A DNA stretch of 64,000 nucleotides from a virus. Location: positions 62,001-126,000 of the IMG/VR virus record IMGVR_UViG_3300031595_000166, one strand, 5' to 3'. Position 1 is the stretch's first letter; each line of letters starts with the position of its first letter. The notes under the pieces were generated by a model, which saw only the letters and a program-made list of their open reading frames with translations, ran no database searches and was not told where the DNA came from. A program made the translations under genes and the position numbers. Shown in pieces: positions 42,019-50,779 of the stretch.

Positions 42019-43766
42019 CTTAGAATATAATCCGATTTATGATCTTTAGTCCAGCCAGTGAAGCCATTGGTTAAATTATACTCCGGCTTAGCATACCAAG
42101 ATATCCAAAACCACCCCAACGGAATATCACCCTTAGTAATAGAGCGCCAGCAACAAGATACGAATCGCCTGATACGATACAAAATAGCGATTCGCTGAGC
42201 GCGTGATGCAATCAACGTACGGGTTGGATAAAATTTAACATTGCACCCATTTAGAAAAATGTCTTCACACACTCCAACGAATGTTGTCATACTATAAAAC
42301 ACAAACATAAATACATGTGTAATAGGAATAAAAATCGCTGTAAGAAAAAGATGTGTAAATTGTTCTTTTTTCTCTTCAAAAAACCATACCATGAAAAGAT
42401 ACAAAAATTGCATAGTATATGTAATCATATAGATGAACATCAATCCGTCGAGAACAGACTTGTCATGCCATGCCAAGAATGGCAGCAACATATAGAACAC
42501 AACGGCGTGAAACGACCAGTAAACACATCGTAAATAATCACCATAAAAGGGAATGGCAATACTCCAATAAAACAAAAACCCCTTGAAGAAACGACCGCTT
42601 GTTTCAACGCGGCACGCCATCCAACGTTTTCGTTGCGAGAACAAAGATTTTAGTGTTGGCGGTGTAAACGTATATACTTTAGCTGATTGCTCAAAACCTT
42701 GAATACGTTCAATAAACGAATCAAAAATAAATCTAACAAAAGAATGCAACGGAGTAGGAGGAGGATCCCAAGACAGTTTACCATTTTTACCCCAATGAGA
42801 CATTGCAACAAAAACAGCCAAAGAACTGTCATCTGTATTTCCGCAAAGGGCCTGCGGAATTTCTTCACCATCATATTCTGAAAACTTCGGCAAACTTTTT
42901 CCGAACCACCACTTAATATAGTCGCTATACTTGATAGTTTCAAGCCACCCCATAAACTTAGGAGCAGTGATAATCATATCTGACCACGATACGTAAAGTT
43001 GTCCTAGTAGGATTGGCATAGGAAGTATGTTGATATTTTCTTGCATTGCGCTAAAACTAAAGAAGTTTCGTGCAACGAAAAGATAATTTTGACCAGCAAT
43101 AGTAAAAAATGAACGCCAGCCCTTCCACATATCGCCTTTATTTATACAAACTTGACCACAAACGACTTTTCTATAATTACCAGTTAGCCAATGTTTGGTC
43201 ATTAATTTTTCAACTAACTTTTGAAGAGAACCATTAGAAACAGTTTCATCAGCGTCAACACTAAAATAGACCACAGGCATAGACGACAGTTTACCGCTTT
43301 TGATGAGATTTTTCATATAATTAATGGCAGCATACACCGCTACTAATTTTCCCTGTCTTACCTCATTGTAAGAAGTATGCAAGTGAATATTTTTAGAATA
43401 GTTGCAAGAATTAACCCAATTCACGAGTTTTTGATATACGGTGGGATTTTCCGAACGACCATCAGCAGATGCAATAATATGCAGTTCACCCGGATAATTA
43501 TTAGTAGCACAGCTATCAACTGCCCTAATAATTTCCTTTAGATCGTATTCGTCTCGAAGAAGAGATGGAACAATAACCATACCCGATGGAAAATTATTCC
43601 GATCTACATCGGATGTAAATGGAAATACTTTATTAAAGAGTTTTTTAAAAGGATACACTACGTATATAAATTGTGTGTAAAATAATCCAATTAAAAACGC
43701 ACTAATAATAATCCACCCAAGATTAAATCCATTACCACTGAGTAGTCTTACCGCTGCATTAATCAT
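42015..43766 (-). CDS. processive GT2 polysaccharide synthase, 583 aa
   Basis: Membrane glycosyltransferase of the cellulose-synthase/hyaluronan type: SADGRSE (first Asp), FSVDADE (DxD), GNTDDSS (catalytic-base region) and QRKRW (QxxRW). One transmembrane helix lies at the N-terminus and four or five after residue 410. The GH16 gene next to it suggests a beta-glucan product; adaptor and TolC-like genes lie upstream. No PilZ domain is visible. Confidence 0.85.
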   Translation of the reverse strand: MINAAVRLLSGNGFNLGWIIISAFLIGLFYTQFIYVVYPFKKLFNKVFPFTSDVDRNNFPSGMVIVPSLLRDEYDLKEIIRAVDSCATNNYPGELHIIASADGRSENPTVYQKLVNWVNSCNYSKNIHLHTSYNEVRQGKLVAVYAAINYMKNLIKSGKLSSMPVVYFSVDADETVSNGSLQKLVEKLMTKHWLTGNYRKVVCGQVCINKGDMWKGWRSFFTIAGQNYLFVARNFFSFSAMQENINILPMPILLGQLYVSWSDMIITAPKFMGWLETIKYSDYIKWWFGKSLPKFSEYDGEEIPQALCGNTDDSSLAVFVAMSHWGKNGKLSWDPPPTPLHSFVRFIFDSFIERIQGFEQSAKVYTFTPPTLKSLFSQRKRWMACRVETSGRFFKGFLFYWSIAIPFYGDYLRCVYWSFHAVVFYMLLPFLAWHDKSVLDGLMFIYMITYTMQFLYLFMVWFFEEKKEQFTHLFLTAIFIPITHVFMFVFYSMTTFVGVCEDIFLNGCNVKFYPTRTLIASRAQRIAILYRIRRFVSCCWRSITKGDIPLGWFWISWYAKPEYNLTNGFTGWTKDHKSDYILR

Positions 43767-43795
43767 TTTTCAATCCCTCACGGTTAATAATTAAC

Positions 43796-44881
43796 TTATG
43801 GACGAAGACGTAAAATCTTTGATCGCATAGCTTCTGACTTCACATCCAATGTGATATATCTACCACGTGATTGACTACTAGACATTGGATCAATCAACAC
43901 AGTCTCGCCAACAATAATGTCTTTAACCGTGCCTACGTTTTTACAAGCGAACAAGCCCCAGATACAATCATATACTGGTGTTCCCGTAGAAGCATTATCT
44001 GCTTGCTCGTAAGGAAGAAATGCAACATTCACGTTGCTATTAATAGCTGAAAATACCGGGCGCGACATTACTTGCTTTTCCAACACCGCAATATCAGCCA
44101 ATTCAGATTGAACACGTTCCTTTTCAGCCAGTCCAGTCTTCATCAAACCATCAATTTGCAATCGTTGAATCTCGATTCTACCCATAAGATCGGCAGCCGT
44201 TAGAATAGCTGGCATTGGCATACTATTATTGCCATTCTTATTACCAGTCAACGACTGCAATCCCAACGTAGCCTGACTAAGCAAAACATCAGTCTGAATC
44301 TTGACATGATCGTTGGAGAACAATGCGATCTGAATGTTATCCAACGCTTGTTGTTGCAATTGATACTCTGGCAACTTTAGAATACCAGCCTCATAATTCC
44401 TCTTGGCTTCCGCAGTCAATGCAGTCTGACGCCCTAGCATCACTTGCAATGCTTTCTTTTGCTCAGCAAGGGTAGCAATATCGGTTCCACCAATCGCAAC
44501 CTGTTGATTAGTAGTAGTATCAGTGAATGCCAACGCATGTTCGCCAAGCTCCTTTAGCTTATCCAGTTTAATTAGTGCTAGCTCGCCATCTTCCAACTGA
44601 GCCTCAATACTCTTTTGCTCGGACAACGCACGACCCTTTTCAAGTTTCACCTCTGCCATTTTCAATGCAGACTGAACAACCATATCATTGTCTGGCCCAA
44701 GTATGAATGGTGCACAAAACCCATCCGTGGCAATATAATAACCTTCACGCGAAGCATATCCGCATGATCCAACAAGACTGGCGAGGGCTACAAAAGAAAA
44801 TACCCTAGTTTTCCAGTGCTTGATCTTTGGCTGAACGTTAGTTGCTTCCATTGTCGTTTCATTTCCCATTGTAGTATCCAT
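43796..44881 (-). CDS. HlyD/membrane-fusion-like adaptor, 361 aa
   Basis: Short N-terminal cytoplasmic part and signal anchor (FSFVALASLVGSCGYAS), then a long coiled-coil hairpin (80-270) and a beta region with FSAINSNVNVAFLPYEQ and IVGETVLIDP. This is the layout of periplasmic adaptors that join inner-membrane synthases to outer-membrane channels. Confidence 0.7.
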   Translation of the reverse strand: MDTTMGNETTMEATNVQPKIKHWKTRVFSFVALASLVGSCGYASREGYYIATDGFCAPFILGPDNDMVVQSALKMAEVKLEKGRALSEQKSIEAQLEDGELALIKLDKLKELGEHALAFTDTTTNQQVAIGGTDIATLAEQKKALQVMLGRQTALTAEAKRNYEAGILKLPEYQLQQQALDNIQIALFSNDHVKIQTDVLLSQATLGLQSLTGNKNGNNSMPMPAILTAADLMGRIEIQRLQIDGLMKTGLAEKERVQSELADIAVLEKQVMSRPVFSAINSNVNVAFLPYEQADNASTGTPVYDCIWGLFACKNVGTVKDIIVGETVLIDPMSSSQSRGRYITLDVKSEAMRSKILRLRP

Positions 44882-44883
44882 GA

Positions 44884-45990
44884 TTATTTTCCTTCTCCAT
44901 AAAACTTGTTGAGTTCAGTTAGCATACCGACAATCAATTCCTTATTGCTTTCCGCATCCATGATCTGAAGTTGAATCAATGCATCTGAATTCAATGCAGT
45001 CGGAGCATCCAAGTGAGCCTGCAAACTATTATGTGTTGTAGTCAACTGAGCAATCTGTGTTTCAGTCAATGTCAACTGACGTTTGAGATCATTCATATTA
45101 GCAACAATGCTATCACGGAACCTTGTCAACTGACCAGTCAATTCATAACGAGCATTCCTAAGCTCTCGACTACGAACATCAAGGTATTGGTTCTCATTAT
45201 GAATCAATGGAATACCACCGAAGTTATACGAGACGCTAACATAACCAGCCCAAGTCCAAGTATCACTTGTTCCAGCCATTGGGGGAATGCCACCAATCTC
45301 AATATTAGTTTTCCATGCATCGAACCTATGAAGGTTGCTTGCGCGACGTTCAAACTCCATACTGCTATTCTGAACGTGAGACATCAATTCTTCAAACGAG
45401 TTTTGCTTGGCAACATATTGCTTCGCATGCAATACATCCAACTGACCTTGTGCCTGCAATCGCTTCAGCTCCAATGAAGTAGCCAATTGTTGTAGCATAG
45501 TAATATCAGTAATGGTAGCAACACCAGCGGTCAATCGCTTATTAGCTTGCGACAAAAGATCATTAGCATGATCCTTATGCTCATTGAGATATGTCAATGT
45601 ATTATTGTAGGCAGTTTCCTTGCCAACATCGTTAAGATATTCAAGCGCTTGTTGCGCCTGAACCATTGCAACTTGCTGATTGCAATTAGCATCAGCTAGC
45701 TTACGAACAAGAGTAGATCTGAATGCATCCAATGGAGACCAAGAAAGAGAAGCTCTTGCCTGATATCCATTTTTTGAGATAGACCCGCCAATCGATGCAA
45801 TACCAGAACTGCTGGGATAGTGAATACCCTCAACAACAATAGCAGGAAACAATAGCAACGATGCATCACCAGCCCCACGAGCCCTAATAGCTTCACAATC
45901 TTTTGATTGCGTTGCAGTTTGAGCCATGACAGAACTTGCCATCAACACACTTGCCAATCCGATTCCTAACGAACTAAATACCTTCTTCAT
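44884..45990 (-). CDS. TolC-family outer-membrane efflux protein, 368 aa
   Basis: Signal peptide MKKVFSSLGIGLASVLMASSVMA, then long helices with repeated-half character (KLADANCNQQVAMVQAQQALEYL...; RELRNARYELTGQLTRFRDSI) and a beta segment between them (WTWAGYVSVSYNFGGIP). A bit shorter than classic TolC (about 430). Would supply the export channel of the glucan operon. Confidence 0.75.
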   Translation of the reverse strand: MKKVFSSLGIGLASVLMASSVMAQTATQSKDCEAIRARGAGDASLLLFPAIVVEGIHYPSSSGIASIGGSISKNGYQARASLSWSPLDAFRSTLVRKLADANCNQQVAMVQAQQALEYLNDVGKETAYNNTLTYLNEHKDHANDLLSQANKRLTAGVATITDITMLQQLATSLELKRLQAQGQLDVLHAKQYVAKQNSFEELMSHVQNSSMEFERRASNLHRFDAWKTNIEIGGIPPMAGTSDTWTWAGYVSVSYNFGGIPLIHNENQYLDVRSRELRNARYELTGQLTRFRDSIVANMNDLKRQLTLTETQIAQLTTTHNSLQAHLDAPTALNSDALIQLQIMDAESNKELIVGMLTELNKFYGEGK

Positions 45991-46337
45991 TTGCACAAAC
46001 CTTCCGCAATGTTAGTATTACCTTCAACCACAATACACCCAAGATTACAAGGGAAACCAAGGTCAGTATGCTCATCACACCAACCATTACTTGCACGAAC
46101 TTCACCATCAGGGATATCAAAATACGATATACCGATTCCACTATCCCCACCGCCACCACAATTCACTACATAGGTGCCAGCATCAGTCTCGCAAGTGATA
46201 GTCGTGCCAGTGAAGCCAGCATCGACACTCGCCTCACCGTGCCCGCCATCCGTCGCATTGACCCCTGCAACGGTCGTCAAGCAACCAGCAGACTGCACAC
46301 CAATGGCAGTCGCAAACATCATAATCAATCGATTCAT
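45987..46337 (-). CDS. lipoprotein, 116 aa
   Basis: Lipobox SAGC (cysteine 19), a glycine/aspartate-rich stretch (GGGGDSGIG) and several cysteines. Coupled to the TolC-like gene by an ATGA overlap, so it may belong to the export machine. Confidence 0.7.
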   Translation of the reverse strand: MNRLIMMFATAIGVQSAGCLTTVAGVNATDGGHGEASVDAGFTGTTITCETDAGTYVVNCGGGGDSGIGISYFDIPDGEVRASNGWCDEHTDLGFPCNLGCIVVEGNTNIAEGLCK

Positions 46338-46343
46338 TGTGAA

Positions 46344-46568
46344 TTATTCTCCGTTTTCAACCGAATACACTTCAACATTAGCCATCTCACCACGGCTAAC
46401 AACAAGGTCAAACTCAACACGAGTTCCACGACCAAGATTCAATTCCCTAACCCTATCAGTCGCTCGCATAACAATGCGTTCGGCATAAGAGCCTTTTGAT
46501 GGAACCGGACTCACAACAAAATGTGAGCCAACCATGTCTGCAACAATGTGATGATCGTAGGTATTCAT
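46344..46568 (-). CDS. hypothetical beta-rich protein, 74 aa
   Basis: GRGTRVEFDLVVSRGEMANVEVY suggests a small barrel. First gene after the promoter at 46602-46630, so it leads the glucan operon. Confidence 0.6.
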   Translation of the reverse strand: MNTYDHHIVADMVGSHFVVSPVPSKGSYAERIVMRATDRVRELNLGRGTRVEFDLVVSRGEMANVEVYSVENGE

Positions 46569-46601
46569 TTGATTTTCCTCACCCGTTTTTCAGGTACCGA
46601 C

Positions 46602-46630
46602 ATTATAAGCACCCTGACTTCCCGCGTCAA
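46602..46630 (-). promoter_or_regulatory. consensus sigma70-like promoter
   Basis: TTGACG (46625-46630), 17-bp spacer with 11 G/C, TATAAT (46602-46607). The best −10 in the window, placed to drive 46344 and the downstream glucan genes. Confidence 0.85.
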
Positions 46631-46655
46631 GGGGGCACGCTGCTTTTTCAGGTAG

Positions 46656-46727
46656 CTCTGGATGTAGGACTTGAACCTACGACCCGACGGTTAACAGCCG
46701 TCTGCTCTACCACTGAGCTAATCCAGA
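46656..46727 (-). tRNA. tRNA-Asn (GUU)
   Basis: Cloverleaf of 72 nt with a perfect acceptor stem, anticodon loop CTGTTAA, T arm GTAGG-TTCAAGT-CCTAC, discriminator G as expected for Asn. CCA not encoded. Confidence 0.93.
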
Positions 46728-46742
46728 ATAATTTTCAGTGTG

Positions 46743-46814
46743 AGTAGGAGGTGAGGATTGAACTCACGCATGAGACTTTTGCAGAGTCTTGCCTTTCCAC
46801 TTGGCTACACCTAC
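46743..46814 (-). tRNA. tRNA-Cys (GCA)
   Basis: 72-nt cloverleaf, anticodon loop CTGCAAA, discriminator T as in tRNA-Cys, one T-T mismatch in the acceptor stem. Fifteen bases from tRNA-Asn; probably one transcript. Confidence 0.9.
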
Positions 46815-46821
46815 AATCTAA

Positions 46822-47031
46822 CTAAATCTCTAAGGACTCTAAACCTTTTTCAAGCCTAAAATCTCTAAGCTTTTTAGCCAACAATTTGATTGCCTTTTGT
46901 TCTTTCTCAGAAAGATTGAATGCAACATAATGCACACAATGCCTATTGTATTCAATAATCTCTCTTGAAAGATCTTCAATCAATTTGCTGGCGTTTTCAA
47001 TACGCCGTGCTTTCATTTGATAGTCTATCAT
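46822..47031 (-). CDS. hypothetical helical protein, 69 aa
   Basis: Charged helices (KARRIENASKLIEDLSREII...EKEQKAIKLLAKKL). Start set at 47031, downstream of the promoter at 47057-47085; the longer frame would include the promoter. Confidence 0.62.
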   Translation of the reverse strand: MIDYQMKARRIENASKLIEDLSREIIEYNRHCVHYVAFNLSEKEQKAIKLLAKKLRDFRLEKGLESLEI

Positions 47032-47056
47032 TGTTTCCTTCCCTCGAAGCCCCGAA

Positions 47057-47085
47057 AATATAAGCACTCCAACGCCACGTGTCAA
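47057..47085 (-). promoter_or_regulatory. sigma70-like promoter
   Basis: TTGACA (47080-47085), 17-bp spacer with 11 G/C, TATATT (47057-47062). TGTAGG occurs twice upstream. Drives the small gene and probably the two tRNAs. Confidence 0.8.
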
Positions 47086-47116
47086 GAGGCTCAGCCGTTG
47101 CCTACACCAACCTACA

Positions 47117-47329
47117 TTACTTCAATAGCATCAACATATCTATATACTCTTCATCCAATCGTTTTGGACTATTCAATGTAATCCTACTATTCTTATCCGA
47201 GTAATTTGCTTGTATATAGATACGAACCTCAGTATCCCAATATACGAACACAAGATACTTACCAACAGTATGACTGCATGAAGCATAATCATATAGACAG
47301 TAATCACAAACTGGACAAGTATAGCTCAT
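47117..47329 (-). CDS. CPxC...GKY/leucine-tail family (YID type), 70 aa
   Basis: This sub-array has SPKRLDEEYIDxMLLLK in place of ERIEKLLLLQ. CPVCDYC, CSHTVGKYLVFVY. The next gene is 85 bases away beyond a promoter, so no downstream start depends on the tail. Confidence 0.7.
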   Translation of the reverse strand: MSYTCPVCDYCLYDYASCSHTVGKYLVFVYWDTEVRIYIQANYSDKNSRITLNSPKRLDEEYIDMLMLLK

Positions 47330-47556
47330 TTCAATAACAATAACCCTTCAATACGCTCCTCATTCAGCAACGTTAATTTTTTAATACTCAGTAGTAATGG
47401 TGAGAGACGTTCTCTTGGATATATGTCAATCAATTCATTGGGAGAATCTACACCATAATAACCCACGCCATAATACACATCGTATTTACCATATCTATGA
47501 AAACAACACGATGACGATGACAGATACATATGACAATCTGGGCAAGTATAATTCAT
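47326..47556 (-). CDS. CPxC...GKY/leucine-tail family, 76 aa
   Basis: CPDCH, CCFHRYGKYDVYYG, end NEERIEGLLLLK: an ERIE-type copy among YID-type neighbours. Confidence 0.7.
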   Translation of the reverse strand: MNYTCPDCHMYLSSSSCCFHRYGKYDVYYGVGYYGVDSPNELIDIYPRERLSPLLLSIKKLTLLNEERIEGLLLLK

Positions 47557-47732
47557 TTCAATAACAATACCATATCAATATACTCTTCACTCAATCTCTT
47601 TGGAGACTTCAATGTTAGTAAAAAACCATTCGTGTCTCCGGCTTTATTAGCTCTATACACATTAACATAACCACCAATAAGAACAAACACAACATACTTA
47701 TTGAGGGTGTGTCTACATCTAACATTTGTCAT
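47553..47732 (-). CDS. truncated CPxC...GKY copy lacking the knuckle, 59 aa
   Basis: Starts MTNVRCRHTLNKYVVFV, missing the CPxC pair but retaining the GKY-like strand, SPKRLSEEYIDMVLLLK tail and ATGA coupling. Probably decaying or recently reshaped. Confidence 0.55.
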   Translation of the reverse strand: MTNVRCRHTLNKYVVFVLIGGYVNVYRANKAGDTNGFLLTLKSPKRLSEEYIDMVLLLK

Positions 47733-47750
47733 ATCTCTTGAATCAAAAAA

Positions 47751-47918
47751 CTAACTAATCTTGAATAGGATCTTGCTCCAATTATTGATATAACATTTGA
47801 CTGACATATCACTGTATATAAGAACACCATATTTACCTATGCTATGATGACAATATAATACGCTTGGATCAGTATAAGATTCCTTATACATAATGAGATT
47901 ACAGTTAGGACATTTCAT
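47751..47918 (-). CDS. truncated CPxC...GKY copy lacking the tail, 55 aa
   Basis: Has CPNCN and CHHSIGKYGVLIY but stops at ...SKILFKIS, before the conserved tail. Complements the neighbour that lacks the knuckle; the two are not one broken gene because each keeps its own GKY strand. Confidence 0.55.
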   Translation of the reverse strand: MKCPNCNLIMYKESYTDPSVLYCHHSIGKYGVLIYSDMSVKCYINNWSKILFKIS

Positions 47919-48157
47919 TTCAATAACAGCATCATATCAATATACTCTTCATCCAAGCGCTTTGGAGATTTCAATCTCAAAATACGACTGGACCTTATTG
48001 TTATTGGGTATAAATATACTCCAACTGCACCGTCGGAAAATGTTATGATATAGTATTTACCAATATCATGTTCACACAGAACATCACACAGAACATCAAA
48101 CTGGTCTTCATCAAAAAAACTTGTATTCTTATCACAGACCGGACAGGTATAACTCAT
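47915..48157 (-). CDS. CPxC...GKY/leucine-tail family, 80 aa
   Basis: CPVCD, CEHDIGKYYIITF, end LDEEYIDMMLLLK; an insertion carries a VLCDVLC duplication. Confidence 0.7.
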   Translation of the reverse strand: MSYTCPVCDKNTSFFDEDQFDVLCDVLCEHDIGKYYIITFSDGAVGVYLYPITIRSSRILRLKSPKRLDEEYIDMMLLLK

Positions 48158-48369
48158 TTTAGCAACAGCATCTTATCGATATAATCTTCACTCAATGTCT
48201 TTGGACTATTGAGTGTTAGTATTCGCATTGGGGATGGATCGGTAGTTTTATTATTCCAAACATTCACACTTCCGGTATCATAAATATGGACTGAGTATCT
48301 ACCAATCAGATGATGATGGTATCTTGGCAAGGGCGAGCTATTATTACAGACGGGGCAGATATAACTCAT
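48154..48369 (-). CDS. CPxC...GKY/leucine-tail family, 71 aa
   Basis: CPVCN, HHHLIGRYSVHIY, end LSEDYIDKMLLLK. Confidence 0.7.
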   Translation of the reverse strand: MSYICPVCNNSSPLPRYHHHLIGRYSVHIYDTGSVNVWNNKTTDPSPMRILTLNSPKTLSEDYIDKMLLLK

Positions 48370-48560
48370 TTTAGCAACAGCATCATATCAATATACTTTT
48401 CACTCAATCTTTTTGGAAAAGACAGGTTCAACAAGCATCTTTCTCCATCGTAGATGTAAGCCTCGCCATCAAAATGAATATAAGCAGTATATAAACCAAC
48501 GGTATGTTCATGCAGTAGCATCGTTATAATATAATTACAGACGGGACAAGTATAATTCAT
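48366..48560 (-). CDS. CPxC...GKY/leucine-tail family, 64 aa
   Basis: Shortest intact copy: CPVCN, HEHTVGLYTAYIH, end LSEKYIDMMLLLK. Confidence 0.7.
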   Translation of the reverse strand: MNYTCPVCNYIITMLLHEHTVGLYTAYIHFDGEAYIYDGERCLLNLSFPKRLSEKYIDMMLLLK

Positions 48561-48763
48561 TTTAGTAGCAATATCATATCAATATATGTTTCATCTAAAC
48601 GTTTTGGACGTTCTAGTCTAACAACAAACTTCCCAGTATACCAGATAGAAATCAGACCGTCGTTATACACATAAGCAGTATATTTACCCAGCCTATGCGT
48701 ACATGTCTTTTCAATGTATTTTGATTGAAAATCTTCATTGCAGACGGGACAGATATAATTCAT
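48557..48763 (-). CDS. CPxC...GKY/leucine-tail family, 68 aa
   Basis: CPVCN, CTHRLGKYTAYVY, end LDETYIDMILLLK. First gene of the sub-array, divergent from the second kinase-like gene. Confidence 0.7.
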   Translation of the reverse strand: MNYICPVCNEDFQSKYIEKTCTHRLGKYTAYVYNDGLISIWYTGKFVVRLERPKRLDETYIDMILLLK

Positions 48764-48796
48764 TTCAATACCAATAATAATCCAGCATAATCATAT

Positions 48797-49972
48797 ATGC
48801 ATTACGGTGATTTATACATTCAAGCAAAACTCTTTTACAAGATGGCAGAGGAAACTCTCGACATTCTTCCGGGGAACTTGTATAAATTCGTTATGTACAA
48901 AACACAAGGGAAAATTACACCGGAAGTAGCAGATAATTTCGTCGTTGCAAACAAGACAACATTGTCTAAACTTAAGTTCGTTGATTGGAGTGGTAATTTC
49001 GAAAAGAATGGTAGTAAATTATTTGGTGAAGATGGAGATGGAGAACGATATATGATCTCAACTGAATCTACACCGCCGAAGAACTCACATGTCAAACAAT
49101 CATATATACTGCAAGGGAAACATCCAATACCAACACTTTATGTATTCAGATATGAGCGTGGTAGCGATGTAGAGTTTCCAAAAGAACTCGGACATTACTT
49201 GTTTCTAATGCCAGCGTTATGCGATATGTTCGATGTTGCGTATCCATATTACTTTCAAGATCCAGATCATATGAATGACTTTGTCAAGTTCGTTCAAGAA
49301 AATAAGGCTAAGATTGATTCCATTCGATCTCGATTCCAACACGAGCCAAAACCATTAGGAAGCGGATCAGATGGCTTTGTTTTTGCGATTGGCAAGGATA
49401 GGATATTGAAGATATTCAAACAGCAATTCTCATATCAAGCGGCAAAAGAATCTGCAAACCGAATATGGAAACAACACGGCATAGCAGGAACCGAAGCATA
49501 CATTGATGACATTGGTCAGATTGGAAACTTCGGAGAACACCCGGTATATTATTATATACAAGAACGAATGGAAACCGTGTTCAATTTCTTGAAGAATGAT
49601 GTTGACTTCAATGGAAATAGAAGAGACAGAAAAATGTCTCAAATAACAGACTTCATGAAAGATATAGCAAAAACTATTAAGAACGATCCAAACTATCCTG
49701 CTATATACAGGAACAAAAACAATCCAAGAATTGGTAATGCGATCAGGTCATTAGCGGAGAGAGTGTATAATCGAATTGTCTATTTTGTAAACGAAGAGAT
49801 TACTGATGATTTCGCTGGTAAATTACAACCTGATTGGATGCTAAAACTAATTGAAGAGATGGCTGGAAAACTAATCACGGACAGAATGGATTTGCGATCA
49901 TATAATGTTGGGATTACAGGGAACGGTTATTTGAGATTCTTTGATCCTGCATTTGATCCAAAAGAATTATAG
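48797..49972 (+). CDS. protein-kinase-like paralogue, 391 aa
   Basis: Same plan as 14355-15566: PLGSGSDGFVFAIGKDRILKIFK (glycine loop and lysine), YYYIQERM hinge, MDLRSYNVGI and FFDPAF. The HxD histidine is replaced (DLRSYN for DLHFGN), so catalysis may be altered. Convergent with the 49967 gene by six bases. Confidence 0.62.
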   Translation: MHYGDLYIQAKLFYKMAEETLDILPGNLYKFVMYKTQGKITPEVADNFVVANKTTLSKLKFVDWSGNFEKNGSKLFGEDGDGERYMISTESTPPKNSHVKQSYILQGKHPIPTLYVFRYERGSDVEFPKELGHYLFLMPALCDMFDVAYPYYFQDPDHMNDFVKFVQENKAKIDSIRSRFQHEPKPLGSGSDGFVFAIGKDRILKIFKQQFSYQAAKESANRIWKQHGIAGTEAYIDDIGQIGNFGEHPVYYYIQERMETVFNFLKNDVDFNGNRRDRKMSQITDFMKDIAKTIKNDPNYPAIYRNKNNPRIGNAIRSLAERVYNRIVYFVNEEITDDFAGKLQPDWMLKLIEEMAGKLITDRMDLRSYNVGITGNGYLRFFDPAFDPKEL

Positions 49973-50191
49973 TAGCAACAGCATCTTTTCAATATACTCT
50001 ATGTTCAGTTTATCGTATGATAATACTTCAAAAATGAACTGATGACCATAATACACGCGCGACACACCATCATCATAAACAACAACAACATATGGACTAA
50101 TGTTATGCTGGTTCGTACAAAACTTTCTATCTGGACGCTGATTTGATATAATCATATCGTCTGCATTACAGACCGGACATCTTTTACTCAT
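49967..50191 (-). CDS. CPxC/leucine-tail family, 74 aa
   Basis: CPVCN, then CTNQHNISPYVVVVY (GKY replaced by SPY), end IEYIEKMLLLL. Confidence 0.68.
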   Translation of the reverse strand: MSKRCPVCNADDMIISNQRPDRKFCTNQHNISPYVVVVYDDGVSRVYYGHQFIFEVLSYDKLNIEYIEKMLLLL

Positions 50192-50460
50192 ATCAATAAC
50201 ATCAACTTATCTAAACGATCTTTGCCAATTCTATTTTCAAGATAGGTAATCAGTTGATCTCTGAACACACCTGCTTTGGTATCTCCAATGAACTCAATGA
50301 TCTCTATTGTGTCTCTACCGTCAAGAATGATTTTATTACTGCGATCAAACTCTTTTTTTGTTAGAGGTTCCCATTCATTGAATCCAATACCGGGCTTCAA
50401 CTTACTACATGCAAGGCTAATATCTAAATGCAGTTCGCCCTTTTTGTTATACCTAAACAT
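50188..50460 (-). CDS. hypothetical leucine-tail protein, 90 aa
   Basis: No zinc motif; mixed alpha/beta with IIEFIGDTKAGVFRDQLITYLENRIGKDRLDKLMLLI. Another unrelated body ending in the leucine tail. Confidence 0.62.
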   Translation of the reverse strand: MFRYNKKGELHLDISLACSKLKPGIGFNEWEPLTKKEFDRSNKIILDGRDTIEIIEFIGDTKAGVFRDQLITYLENRIGKDRLDKLMLLI

Positions 50461-50499
50461 CTTTGTCTTTGAGTTTCTTTTCTGTATTTATTATTGAAA

Positions 50500-50775
50500 C
50501 TATTTGCTTCTAACAGTGCACCCTTTGAAAGACATCAGACCACCACAACACACAAGCATATTAACTTTGCGACCTGCTGGATTAGTTGCATTGGCGTGAT
50601 ACCAGTTTTGATCTTTTTGATCGCAACCCATAAACTGTGCTCCAAAAAAACCACGATTTGTAATCGTGATGTCATTGAAACCATTATCCGACAATGCCTT
50701 TACGGCTTCGTCATCATTCGTGGCACAAGCAACGATTGTAATAGACATGATTGCGAACATGAATAGATTTTTCAT
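50500..50775 (-). CDS. small lipoprotein, 91 aa
   Basis: Lipobox IVAC (cysteine 17), then ATNDDEAVKALSDNGFNDITITNRGFFGAQFMGC...NMLVCCGGLMSFKGCTVRSK. This resembles a widespread family of small phage/bacterial lipoproteins with an ALxxxGF/YxDIxITG and a late C-x-G. The start is set at the signal peptide. Confidence 0.72.
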   Translation of the reverse strand: MKNLFMFAIMSITIVACATNDDEAVKALSDNGFNDITITNRGFFGAQFMGCDQKDQNWYHANATNPAGRKVNMLVCCGGLMSFKGCTVRSK

Positions 50776-50779
50776 TTGA

